NCBI GenBank assembly: GCA_016874315.1
Contig: VGTX01000016.1
Span: forward strand, 1-11,195
Source of the DNA: Gammaproteobacteria bacterium
GTDB taxonomy: Bacteria > Pseudomonadota > Gammaproteobacteria > Berkiellales > Berkiellaceae
Length of the DNA stretch: 11,195 bases
Direction: 5' to 3'
The translations under genes and the position numbers were made by a program. The notes beneath the pieces were generated by a model. That model was not told where the DNA came from. It did no database searches and worked only from the letters and a program-made list of their open reading frames with translations. Below are positions 1 to 6,587 of this stretch, one piece after another (positions within the stretch are counted from its first letter, which is position 1; each line of letters opens with the position of its first letter).

Positions 1-268
1 CAGGTAACGCCTGGGCAGAGTAATTTGACGGAAAGTGCCACAGAAATTATACCGCCAATTTATTGGTAAGGGTGAAATGGTGCGGTAAGAGCGCACCGCT
101 TTGTTGGCAACAACAAAGGCAGGGTAAACCCCACCGGGAGCAAAATCAAGTAGGAGTTCTATGATACTGCTCGTATCGAACTTGGGTTGATTGCTAGAGT
201 GTTTTGGCGACAAAACATCGAGATGAATGATTGTCCTCGACAGAACCCGGCTTATGTGCTTTCCTATT
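1..268 (+). ncRNA. rnpB: RNase P RNA (type A), 5' end outside the window
   Basis: This is the catalytic RNA of ribonuclease P, which trims the 5' leader from precursor tRNAs. The conserved blocks appear in the right order: CAGGTAACGCCTGGG at the window start, GGTAAGGGTGAAA at 65-77, the stem-loop TGCGGTAAGAGCGCACCGC at 81-99, AGATGAATGA at 221-230 and the near-universal 3' block GACAGAACCCGGCTTA at 239-254. By comparison with the E. coli RNA, roughly the first 90 bases are missing, including the 5' strand of the terminal helix. The exact 3' end is therefore an estimate. I see no clear intrinsic terminator after it (only a short T-run near 276-281), so read-through into rsmH is possible. Confidence 0.96.
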
Positions 269-281
269 AGATCTTATTTTT

Positions 282-302
282 AGGAGGATGGTGCCACTCT
301 AG
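282..302 (+). promoter_or_regulatory. Strong Shine-Dalgarno with a tiny leader ORF before rsmH
   Basis: A full AGGAGG lies at 282-287, but the rsmH ATG at 315 is 27 bases away, far beyond normal spacing. Immediately after the motif come ATG (288) and GTG (291), in frame with each other and with rsmH, and both stopped by TAG at 300-302, 12 bases before the rsmH start. Either ribosomes load here, read three or four codons and re-initiate at 315, or the motif is left over from a lost upstream gene such as mraZ. Spacing to ATG 288 is zero and to GTG 291 is three bases, so efficient translation of the mini-ORF is doubtful. Confidence 0.35.
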
Positions 303-314
303 CGCCGTAAAAAC

Positions 315-1217
315 ATGCAAGCACCGTATCAACATATTCCCGTTTTTTTAGAAGAAAGCTTAAAAGCTCTACAGATTTGTCCGCATGGAACATATCTTGA
401 TGTAACCTTTGGTCGTGGTGGGCATAGTCTCGCTTTACTCGAAAAAGAATCCACGGCAAATTTATGGATCTGCGATCAAGATGCGACAGCTCTTTCCTCT
501 CCCGCAGCAGAGCGCATTCCCCTCAATCAGCGCTTACATTGCAACTATAGTCAGATATTTGAAGCACTTTCGCCTAATCTTGCAAACGGAATATTAGCCG
601 ATCTAGGAATTTGTTCAGCGCAGCTAGACGATCCAACTCGAGGATTTTCATTCTTACAAGATGGTCCATTAGATATGCGGATGGATCGACGCTCTACATT
701 TACGGTATTTGAACTCCTTAGAAAGTCCAATCCAACAGAATTGGCAGATATTTTATATCATTTTGGTGAAGAACGCCGCTCGCGTGCAATCGCACGTGAA
801 ATTTGCGACCGAGTAAAGCGCCATCAAATGAAATCTACAAGCGACCTTGTAGAATGTATCACAAAATATGTACCCTTTATTAAAGGCGAAAAACACCCAG
901 CAACACGTACGTTTCAAGCACTACGCATTGCAGTAAACCATGAATATGAACATCTCATGACTTTTTTACAAAAAGCTCCCTTTCTTTTGAAGGACTATGG
1001 GATTCTTGCAATTATTAGCTTTCATTCTTTAGAGTATTCCTGGATCAAGGACACCTATCGAGATAAATTATTACAGATGCGTTATCAACAAGATAGCTTC
1101 GAAATTGTGCGCACGGTTCATCCACTCACCCCTTCCGCTAAAGAAATTCACGATAACCCTCGCTCTCGCAGCGCAAGGTTACATATTTATCAAAAGGTTC
1201 CTCTTAAAAAAACATAA
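315..1217 (+). CDS. rsmH: 16S rRNA (cytosine-1402 N4)-methyltransferase RsmH (MraW)
   Basis: RsmH transfers a methyl group from S-adenosylmethionine to N4 of C1402 in the 16S rRNA decoding centre, in the cytoplasm. The 300-residue product is close to the family length of about 310. Visible motifs are the SAM-binding segment DVTFGRGGH (residues 29-37), ADLGICSAQLDD (95-106), DGPLDMRMD (116-124), HPATRTFQALRI (194-205), ISFHSLE (234-240) and a C-terminal NPRSRSARL. ATG 315 puts the N-terminus where E. coli RsmH begins, although the nearest good Shine-Dalgarno is 27 bases upstream. Two usually conserved positions differ: the motif is normally DGTFGRGGH or DATFGRGGH (here Val30), and FHSLED reads FHSLEY. 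Normally the gene lies between mraZ and ftsL at the head of the division/cell-wall cluster. Here neither neighbour is present. Confidence 0.96.
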   Translation: MQAPYQHIPVFLEESLKALQICPHGTYLDVTFGRGGHSLALLEKESTANLWICDQDATALSSPAAERIPLNQRLHCNYSQIFEALSPNLANGILADLGICSAQLDDPTRGFSFLQDGPLDMRMDRRSTFTVFELLRKSNPTELADILYHFGEERRSRAIAREICDRVKRHQMKSTSDLVECITKYVPFIKGEKHPATRTFQALRIAVNHEYEHLMTFLQKAPFLLKDYGILAIISFHSLEYSWIKDTYRDKLLQMRYQQDSFEIVRTVHPLTPSAKEIHDNPRSRSARLHIYQKVPLKKT

Positions 1218-1330
1218 AAGAACGTTTTTTATAAAATATTTGCATTCGATTGAGCGATATTACGAAATAGCTAATCCCATTCGATAGCATTTGAAATATA
1301 AATGAAACGCCTAGGGATTAAAGCTAACTC

Positions 1331-1360
1331 ATGACAGCTTGATTTTTTTTATGCTACAAT
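1331..1360 (+). promoter_or_regulatory. Sigma-70-type promoter for sspA-sspB-dolP
   Basis: A -35 ATGACA (1331-1336, five of six matches to TTGACA), an 18-base spacer holding a run of eight T, and an extended -10 TGC-TACAAT (1353-1360) form a good promoter. Transcription should start near 1367, giving a leader of about 36 bases. It lies in the 185-base gap between rsmH and sspA. The rest of that gap has an 8-base direct repeat CATTCGAT (near 1242 and 1280) and A/T-only inverted repeats just after the rsmH stop, but no convincing terminator and no trace of ftsL. Confidence 0.7.
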
Positions 1361-1402
1361 CTCGCGGTAGATACTGATTCCAATTAATAGAGATTTTTGC
1401 TT

Positions 1403-2038
1403 ATGACATCTTCCCTTTCTAAACGTAATACTATGGTTCTGTATGGACTAGAAAACGACATACATAGTCACCGTGTTCGTATCGTGCTTGCAGAAAAATC
1501 TGTTGCCTACGATACAGTCAATATAAAAATGTCCGCTCCTCCTTTAGAGCTGATTGAGGTCAACCCTTCCCTTTCGCTCCCAACATTAGTGGACAGAGAG
1601 CTGGTTCTTTATGGCTCTGAAATTATCATGGAATATCTTGATGAGAGATTACCTTATCCACCATTAATGCCAATTTACCCAGTAGCTAAAGCGCGCTGTC
1701 GTCTCATGATGCATCGCATTAATGAAGATTGGTACACTCTTATTCCTAAAATTGAGCAAAAAGATCAGGCTGCAAAAAAAGAATTGATTGACTCTCTCAT
1801 TTCGATTTCATCGATGCTTGAAGAACCTCCTTATTTCATGACAGACGAGTTTACACTTGTTGATTGCTGTGTGATTCCTTTATTCTTGAGATTAAAGCAT
1901 TGGGGCTGTGCAATCCCTAAACATGCTACAGGATTATGGGATTACATTAAAAAAGTTATGAAAAAAGAATCTGTGATGCAAAGTCTAACAGCAACTGAAA
2001 AAGTGTGGCTTACAGAATTACTGCAATCAGGTGATTAA
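1403..2038 (+). CDS. sspA: Stringent starvation protein A (GST-fold, RNA polymerase-associated)
   Basis: SspA is a glutathione-S-transferase-like protein without known GST activity. In E. coli it binds RNA polymerase and supports acid tolerance and stationary-phase gene expression. The 211-residue product aligns along its whole length with E. coli SspA: KRNTMVLY at the start, HSHRVRIVLAEK (21-32), an N-terminal thioredoxin-fold domain (about 11-85), the block IIMEYLDERLPYPPLMP (74-90), and an all-helical C-terminal domain with DEFTLVDCCVIPLFLRL. I chose ATG 1403 because its N-terminus matches E. coli; a TTG two codons upstream is less likely. The surface pocket P84-H85-P86 important in E. coli reads P-Y-P here. 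sspB follows after 38 bases. Confidence 0.95.
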   Translation: MTSSLSKRNTMVLYGLENDIHSHRVRIVLAEKSVAYDTVNIKMSAPPLELIEVNPSLSLPTLVDRELVLYGSEIIMEYLDERLPYPPLMPIYPVAKARCRLMMHRINEDWYTLIPKIEQKDQAAKKELIDSLISISSMLEEPPYFMTDEFTLVDCCVIPLFLRLKHWGCAIPKHATGLWDYIKKVMKKESVMQSLTATEKVWLTELLQSGD

Positions 2039-2063
2039 AAACTGAAGTTTATCTCAATATTAG

Positions 2064-2069
2064 AAGGAG
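2064..2069 (+). promoter_or_regulatory. Ribosome binding site that sets the sspB start
   Basis: AAGGAG lies 7 bases before ATG 2077, ideal spacing. The in-frame TTG at 2071 would be only one base away, so the ATG is the real start. Confidence 0.8.
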
Positions 2070-2076
2070 CTTGCAA

Positions 2077-2571
2077 ATGGATTCTCATTCTTCTGACATG
2101 CTTTCACTACGCCCTTATATTATAAGAGCGTTTTATCAATGGATTTGTGATAGTGAAATGACTCCTTTTCTTGTTATCAATACAGATGTTGACATGGTTG
2201 AAGCTCCAAAGCATTTAAGTATGCAAGGTCATCTGACATTAGATATTTCTCCGGATGCCGTTGATGATTTAGAGATTCAGAGAACAAAAGTAACCTTTAT
2301 CGCTTACTTTGACTCTGGCTCGGAAAAAATCTCCATTCCGATGCGAGCGATTGTTGCGATTTTTGCGAGTGAAAATGAGGAAGGAATTGCATTTGCGCAT
2401 AATTCTGATGATGAGCGCTTACTTTATGAAGAAGAGCAAGAAGCTCTTGCCCTTGAGTTAGCTCAGAGATCAAAGAATGCTCATCAATCCAAGTCTCAGC
2501 ATCATACTCCTCGCCGTAAAGTGTCGACAAGTCATTTGAAAATTGTGACAAAACAACCTGAGGATAACTGA
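2077..2571 (+). CDS. sspB: ClpXP protease specificity-enhancing factor SspB
   Basis: SspB delivers ssrA-tagged proteins from stalled ribosomes, and some other substrates, to the ClpXP protease. The 164-residue product has the folded substrate-binding domain (about 8-115), with LRPYIIRAFYQWICDSEMTP near the N-terminus, HLTLDISPDAVDDLEI, and IPMRAIVAIFASENEEGIAF. A charged flexible linker rich in Glu, Lys, Ser and His follows. The tail holds LKIVTK, resembling the ClpX-binding module LRVVK at the very end of E. coli SspB, but here five more residues (QPEDN) follow. The stop codon overlaps the dolP start by one base (TGATG), which points to translational coupling. Confidence 0.95.
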   Translation: MDSHSSDMLSLRPYIIRAFYQWICDSEMTPFLVINTDVDMVEAPKHLSMQGHLTLDISPDAVDDLEIQRTKVTFIAYFDSGSEKISIPMRAIVAIFASENEEGIAFAHNSDDERLLYEEEQEALALELAQRSKNAHQSKSQHHTPRRKVSTSHLKIVTKQPEDN

Positions 2572-3158
2572 TGAGGCAGATGCTAATAATCAGTCTTTGC
2601 ACGCTTGGATTGACAGGGTGTTTTGGTAATTTTTTCACTGATGAAAAACAGCCCATGACGCTGCATTCCGATCGGCGCACATCAGGAGATATGTTGATGG
2701 ATACTGCTCTTGAATTACAAATTCAAGAGCGTTTGCATGCTTTACAACTGCCGGAACAGCATCGAGTTTATGTCAAAACATTTAATCGTCACGTGTTGTT
2801 ACTTGGGCAAGTTGAAAATCGCGATTTGATTCAAGATATTTCAAATCTTGTAGAGCAAACAGAAGGGATTCATCATGTCTACAATGAACTCACGAATGGT
2901 CGATCACTGACATATTGGCAACAAACAAAAGACAGTTGGATTACTACAAAAATCAGCTCTAGCATGATGGTTTCTCCTCATATTGGGCTATGGAAGATTC
3001 ATGTCCTGACAGAAAATAGTGTTGTTTATCTTTTTGGAATTGTTACTGCCGAAGAAGAAGCGCTGGCTATTGAAATTGCGCGCAAGACTTATGGTGTACG
3101 TAAAGTTGTCACACTATTCGATCGAGTTGAAACAGAAGCTATGACTCAAACTTCATGA
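2571..3158 (+). CDS. dolP: Outer-membrane lipoprotein with two BON domains, DolP (YraP) family
   Basis: Members of this family are lipoproteins on the inner face of the outer membrane; E. coli DolP supports envelope integrity and BAM-dependent assembly. The 195-residue product begins with a short lipoprotein signal peptide ending in LTGC, so Cys17 would be lipidated. The next residue is Phe, not Asp, which predicts export to the outer membrane. Two BON domains follow at about 43-110 and 120-185, each ending in the usual pattern of a beta strand and a helix leading to GI/GV-x-x-V (EGIHHVYNEL; YGVRKVVTLFDRV). It sits one base into the sspB stop, the third gene of the operon. Its last 13 bases overlap the end of petC on the other strand. 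dolP near sspAB is a known gammaproteobacterial arrangement. A start at Met4 (2580) is possible. Confidence 0.88.
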   Translation: MRQMLIISLCTLGLTGCFGNFFTDEKQPMTLHSDRRTSGDMLMDTALELQIQERLHALQLPEQHRVYVKTFNRHVLLLGQVENRDLIQDISNLVEQTEGIHHVYNELTNGRSLTYWQQTKDSWITTKISSSMMVSPHIGLWKIHVLTENSVVYLFGIVTAEEEALAIEIARKTYGVRKVVTLFDRVETEAMTQTS

Positions 3159-3886
3159 TGATCGTCTTCGTCTTTATTTTTTAAACCTTTCCAAACAGAC
3201 TGATAGAATAAATAATTCACAACGGACATTAAAATCAAAAACAGTAGAATATATTTACCAATTGTTTCACGTTCTAAACGATGCGGTTCAGCAACATAAT
3301 CTAAAAATACCACTAAATCTTGCACCAATCGATCGAGTTTTTCATCGGCACACGGATCGGTTGTTACAATCACATTATCGTTACGATCGACCAGAGATTG
3401 GTCTGCAGTGCTTGCCCACCCAGCTGGCTCTATTAAGACATACGGCATAGCTGTTTGTGGCATAATATGGTTATTGACGCCTGTTGGACGTGAAGCATCA
3501 GGACTACGATAGCGGGTCACCAATGACAGATCGGGAGGCACCCTTCCAAACCAAGCTTTAGCATCTTCATGACTCATTGCAGGCATAATAGGACTATATG
3601 GTGCAGCATCTGTGAAATTTAAATATGATTGAATCATCTCGCGATCTAAATCACCATGTTCATTAACCCAGTTAAAATGCGATCCGAGGTCACTATAACG
3701 CATTTGTTTCAATGAATGGCAACCAGCGCAATACTGAAAGAAAGCAGAAGCCCCACGTTGTTGTGCTGCAATATCGCGGCGATTGATTGTTATACTCTCC
3801 AACACTGGCGAGCCCTCAGCAGCCCATAACGATCCTAAAGAAAGAATTAAGCTCATCATATATTGATTTTTAAATGCTGTGCCCAT
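3146..3886 (-). CDS. petC: Ubiquinol-cytochrome c reductase, cytochrome c1 subunit
   Basis: Cytochrome c1 takes electrons from the Rieske protein and passes them to soluble cytochrome c on the periplasmic side of the bc1 complex. The 246-residue product has an N-terminal export signal ending near LWAAEG, one heme c motif CAGCH (53-57), the block WFGRVPPDLSLVTRYR, a TAMPYVL segment whose Met147 is the likely sixth heme ligand, and one C-terminal membrane helix (about 209-229) with a charged tail. I chose ATG 3886, six bases after GGAG; the GTG just upstream is too close. About 14 residues usually found between LVTRYR and RPTGVNN (the DWLYTYLRSFY-like segment) are missing. It follows petB by 16 bases and is last in petABC. 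Confidence 0.94.
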   Translation of the reverse strand: MGTAFKNQYMMSLILSLGSLWAAEGSPVLESITINRRDIAAQQRGASAFFQYCAGCHSLKQMRYSDLGSHFNWVNEHGDLDREMIQSYLNFTDAAPYSPIMPAMSHEDAKAWFGRVPPDLSLVTRYRSPDASRPTGVNNHIMPQTAMPYVLIEPAGWASTADQSLVDRNDNVIVTTDPCADEKLDRLVQDLVVFLDYVAEPHRLERETIGKYILLFLILMSVVNYLFYQSVWKGLKNKDEDDHHEV

Positions 3887-3902
3887 CACATTCTCCTTTT
3901 GG

Positions 3903-5123
3903 TTAATGACATGCAGTCAACCGCGTAGGGAGAGGTTTCGTTTTCTCATAACGCGAATATATTGGTAGAAACGCAAAGAATGCAAAGTATCCTGTTGTAC
4001 AAATACGCGCAAAAAATGTTTTCCAAGGGGATGGGGGTTGAATCCCTAATATACCTAGTCCTACAAAACTCACACCAAGCAATATCAAATTACATTTATG
4101 AATTGTATGTCGGTAGCGGATAGAACGCACTGGGCATCGATCGAGCCATGGTAAGAAAAACCACACAGCAAGAGAACTCACCATTGCACAAATTCCTAAT
4201 AATTTATTTGGCACAGCACGCAAAATGGCATAATAAGGGGTCATATACCAGACTGGAGCGATATGTTCTGGAGTTTCCATGGGGTTTGCTTCTTGAAAAT
4301 TTGGGGCTTCTAGAAAAAAGCCACCACCTTCGGGGACAAAAAATACCACACTAAAAAATAATAACAATAAGACACTACATCCAAATAAATCTTTGATTGT
4401 GTAGTAAGGATGAAATGGCACGCTATCTCGTGGAATTCCATTTTCATCAAGGTTATCTCGAATCTCAATTCCATCTGGATTATTCGATCCAACTGCATGG
4501 AGGGCGAGAATATGAAGAGCAATCAAGCCAATAAATACAAGAGGGATGGCGATAACGTGTAGTGCAAAAAATCGATTTAACACAACTCCTGAAATCGTAT
4601 AATCTCCACGAATAAAAATAACCAATGATGGTCCGATTAATGGAATGGCTTCAAACAAAGACGTAATCACTTGAGCACCCCAATAAGACATTTGCCCCCA
4701 AGGAAGTAAGTACCCCATAAAGGCTTCCATCATAAGAAGCACAAATAAAAAACACCCAACAAGCCATAAAAATTCTCTGGGGTTCTTATAAGATCCATAT
4801 AAGACACCACGAACCATATGCAGATAAACGACAATGAAAAAAAACGAAGCACCAGTGGAGTGCATATATCGCAATACCCAGCCATAAGGGATATCACGCA
4901 TAATAGCTTCGACAGAGTGAAAAGCCTGCTCAGCACTTGGGATGTAGGCCATCGCTAACCAAAGGCCAGTACAGAACTGATTAATAAACATCAAGAGAGA
5001 AAATGCGCCAAAATAATACCATATATTGAGGTTTGCCGGGGCATAATATTTTTTTAAATGGTGATCGAAAAAATCCAAAAATGGCATTCGGCGATCGATC
5101 CAATTGAAAAGTGCACTCACCAT
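3903..5123 (-). CDS. petB: Ubiquinol-cytochrome c reductase, cytochrome b subunit
   Basis: Cytochrome b is the membrane core of the bc1 complex; it carries two b hemes and forms the quinol oxidation (Qo) and quinone reduction (Qi) sites. The 406-residue protein shows the usual eight-helix layout. Heme ligands are His88 and His102 in the second helix and His189 and His204 in the fourth. The Qo helix has PWGQMSYWGAQV (141-152) and the Qo loop ends in PVWY (290-293), where mitochondria and alphaproteobacteria have PEWY. The Val form is, as far as I recall, typical of beta- and gammaproteobacteria. An AAGGA lies 8 bases before ATG 5123, and petA ends 20 bases upstream, so the genes are cotranscribed. 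It is a single full-length cytochrome b, not split as in b6f complexes. Confidence 0.97.
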   Translation of the reverse strand: MVSALFNWIDRRMPFLDFFDHHLKKYYAPANLNIWYYFGAFSLLMFINQFCTGLWLAMAYIPSAEQAFHSVEAIMRDIPYGWVLRYMHSTGASFFFIVVYLHMVRGVLYGSYKNPREFLWLVGCFLFVLLMMEAFMGYLLPWGQMSYWGAQVITSLFEAIPLIGPSLVIFIRGDYTISGVVLNRFFALHVIAIPLVFIGLIALHILALHAVGSNNPDGIEIRDNLDENGIPRDSVPFHPYYTIKDLFGCSVLLLLFFSVVFFVPEGGGFFLEAPNFQEANPMETPEHIAPVWYMTPYYAILRAVPNKLLGICAMVSSLAVWFFLPWLDRCPVRSIRYRHTIHKCNLILLGVSFVGLGILGIQPPSPWKTFFARICTTGYFAFFAFLPIYSRYEKTKPLPTRLTACH

Positions 5124-5143
5124 ATAACAGATCCTTAGTGTTA

Positions 5144-5725
5144 CTACTCTCGTCCGATCAGAATTCGATCGGCTGATAAAAATAGGTATGGAGGCACGGC
5201 AAGATTGCTGGGCGCAGGAACGCCCTTAAACACTCTACCTGCTAAATCGTACATTGAGCCATGGCAAGGACAATAAAAACCGCCAGGCCATTTGGGATTG
5301 ATAGCACCCTTTTCAGGTTTATATGTGGGAATACATCCTAGATGCGTACACAAACCAATAAGAACTAATATATCCGGCCGAATTGAGCGATAAATATTAC
5401 GCATTTTTTCGGGCTGTTCCGAAGCTAATGAAGCAGGATCGCTCAGCATTGGATTATCATTAGAGAGGCTATCAATTTCCTCTTGTGTTCGCCTAAGAAT
5501 CCATACTGGCTTCCCTCGCCAAGCCACAGTCATGAGACCACCCGGGGGTAATGCGGACAAATCTACTTCAATGGGCGCTCCCTGATCGCGAGTTTTGGCA
5601 GAAGGCAGCCATGCCGCTAAAAAAGGAATACCAAGAAGGACAACACTCACTGTTCCAATGAGTTGACTTAACATTTTTAAAAATGCTCTTCGAGAAGCAT
5701 CATATTGATCGCAATCGTGTGCCAT
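5144..5725 (-). CDS. petA: Ubiquinol-cytochrome c reductase, Rieske iron-sulfur subunit
   Basis: The Rieske protein accepts one electron from quinol at the Qo site and carries it to cytochrome c1. The 193-residue product has a twin-arginine motif SRRAFLKML (11-19), then an uncleaved membrane anchor (about 22-40). In the soluble domain, CTHLGC (126-131) and CPCHGS (152-157) supply the 2Fe-2S ligands Cys126, His128, Cys152 and His155, with Cys131-Cys154 as the usual disulfide. An in-frame ATG at 5800 would add 25 residues. I prefer ATG 5725 because it places the Tat motif near the N-terminus, gives the usual family length, and leaves a promoter-like sequence at 5771-5800 upstream of it. It is the first gene of petABC. 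Confidence 0.95.
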   Translation of the reverse strand: MAHDCDQYDASRRAFLKMLSQLIGTVSVVLLGIPFLAAWLPSAKTRDQGAPIEVDLSALPPGGLMTVAWRGKPVWILRRTQEEIDSLSNDNPMLSDPASLASEQPEKMRNIYRSIRPDILVLIGLCTHLGCIPTYKPEKGAINPKWPGGFYCPCHGSMYDLAGRVFKGVPAPSNLAVPPYLFLSADRILIGRE

Positions 5726-5767
5726 AAAATCAGATCGACTTTTTTTTGAGAGCAGTTTATTCTTAAC

Positions 5768-5794
5768 TTTACTATATAGCGCGTCTCTTAGAAT
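5768..5794 (+). promoter_or_regulatory. Weak candidate promoter for the nif3-hydrolase pair
   Basis: TAGAAT (5789-5794, five of six matches to TATAAT) with TTTACT (5768-5773) 15 bases upstream could drive nif3. The spacer is short and the -35 poor. It would lie on top of the petA promoter on the other strand, so the two would compete. Confidence 0.25.
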
Positions 5795-5800
5795 TGTCAT
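5771..5800 (-). promoter_or_regulatory. Candidate promoter for petABC
   Basis: On the minus strand a -35 ATGACA (5800-5795) is followed by -10 TATAGT (5776-5771, spacer 18) or TATATA (5778-5773, spacer 16). Transcription would start near 5764, leaving a leader of about 38 bases before ATG 5725. If correct, the upstream ATG at 5800 is inside the promoter and cannot be the start. Confidence 0.5.
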
Positions 5801-5828
5801 CTTTTAGCCAACAATGGAGAATTGACTC

Positions 5829-6587
5829 ATGGCGTTTTTACGAAAGGATTTAGAGAATTATTTAAATGGTCTTTTGCCAATCTCTGGTCAAGATGCCAGT
5901 GCAAATGGGTTACAAATTGCAGGACACAATCAGATAAAGAAAATTGCTTTTGGCGTATCTGCAAATTTACGCACAATCGAGCAAGCTACCTTGGCTAAAG
6001 CAGATGCTTTAGTTGTACATCATGGGCTATTTTGGAAAGGGCAGCCATATCCTCTTGTTGGAGTGTTAAAAGAACGTGTTGCGAAATTACTTGAACATCA
6101 ATGCTCACTTTTTGCCTATCATCTCCCGCTTGATATCCATCCGGTGTTTGGAAATAATGCTATGATTGGTAAACTTCTTTCTTTACCCGCCCTACAAATT
6201 CAAAGAGATGGATTGGTTTACATTTCCGATCATACATATAGTCCCGATGAACTTTTAAATCTCTGTAGAAAACATTTCCATCCTCAAACAAAACTTTTTG
6301 AACAAGAAAATTTAGATCTTGGGAAAAAATCTTGGTCTATTGCCTGGTGCTCTGGCGCTGGTGGATCGTTTTTTGAAGATATTAATTGTGATTATTTTCT
6401 TTCAGGCGAATTTTCGGAGCATCATTACGATCTGGCGCGAGAAAAAAAGACTTGCTTGATTCGTGCAGGGCATTATGCGACAGAACAATATGGAATTAAG
6501 GCACTACAAGAGCACTGTCAGATATATTTTACACTACACTCAATCGACATTGAGTGTATTTTTATTGATGCATGGAGTCCCTGGTGA
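5829..6587 (+). CDS. NIF3/YbgI family dinuclear metal-binding protein
   Basis: The family (E. coli YbgI, yeast Nif3) forms rings with two metals per subunit. It is often labelled GTP cyclohydrolase I type 2 on thin evidence, and its cellular role is unsettled. The 252-residue product keeps all expected metal ligands: His64 and His65 in LVVHHGLFW, Asp102 in YHLPLD, and His215 and Glu219 in AGHYATE. Other family blocks are SANGLQIAG (24-32), HPVFGNNAMIG and CDYFLSGEFSEHHYDLARE. Length matches the compact bacterial form of about 250 residues, without the extra domain found in longer relatives. ATG 5829 has GGAG at 5816-5819, nine bases away. The end overlaps the hydrolase start in GTGA, and a 10-base-pair hairpin lies in the last codons. 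It is divergent from petA across a very short gap. Confidence 0.93.
   Translation: MAFLRKDLENYLNGLLPISGQDASANGLQIAGHNQIKKIAFGVSANLRTIEQATLAKADALVVHHGLFWKGQPYPLVGVLKERVAKLLEHQCSLFAYHLPLDIHPVFGNNAMIGKLLSLPALQIQRDGLVYISDHTYSPDELLNLCRKHFHPQTKLFEQENLDLGKKSWSIAWCSGAGGSFFEDINCDYFLSGEFSEHHYDLAREKKTCLIRAGHYATEQYGIKALQEHCQIYFTLHSIDIECIFIDAWSPW
6535..6563 (+). terminator. Perfect hairpin plus T-run inside the 3' end of nif3
   Basis: TACACTCAAT (6535-6544) and ATTGAGTGTA (6549-6558) form a perfect 10-base-pair stem with a CGAC loop, followed directly by five T (6559-6563). The shape is that of an intrinsic terminator or attenuator, but the stem has only three G-C pairs, so it may be weak. It lies 11 bases before the GGAG of the downstream hydrolase, where it could lower transcription or affect translation of that gene. 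Confidence 0.4.

Noticed and set aside
231..258. Promoter-like TTGTCC-16-TATGTG for rsmH
   Set aside because: Both boxes lie inside conserved RNase P RNA sequence and are explained by that RNA; the -10 is poor.
2297..2680. A 127-codon open frame on the minus strand across sspB and dolP
   Set aside because: It lies opposite two clear genes, has no recognisable domain and no reasonable ribosome site, so it is a shadow frame.
4251..4262. PVWY instead of PEWY at the cytochrome b Qo site
   Set aside because: It looks unusual beside mitochondrial sequences, but as I recall it is the ordinary form in beta- and gammaproteobacteria, so it is lineage evidence and not a novelty.
4148..4936. Several open frames of about 70 codons within petB on both strands
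   Set aside because: They overlap a full-length, well-conserved cytochrome b and their products look like out-of-frame low-complexity sequence.
5726..5800. The 25-residue N-terminal extension of the Rieske protein
   Set aside because: It places the Tat motif far from the N-terminus, overlaps a promoter-like sequence and exceeds the family length.
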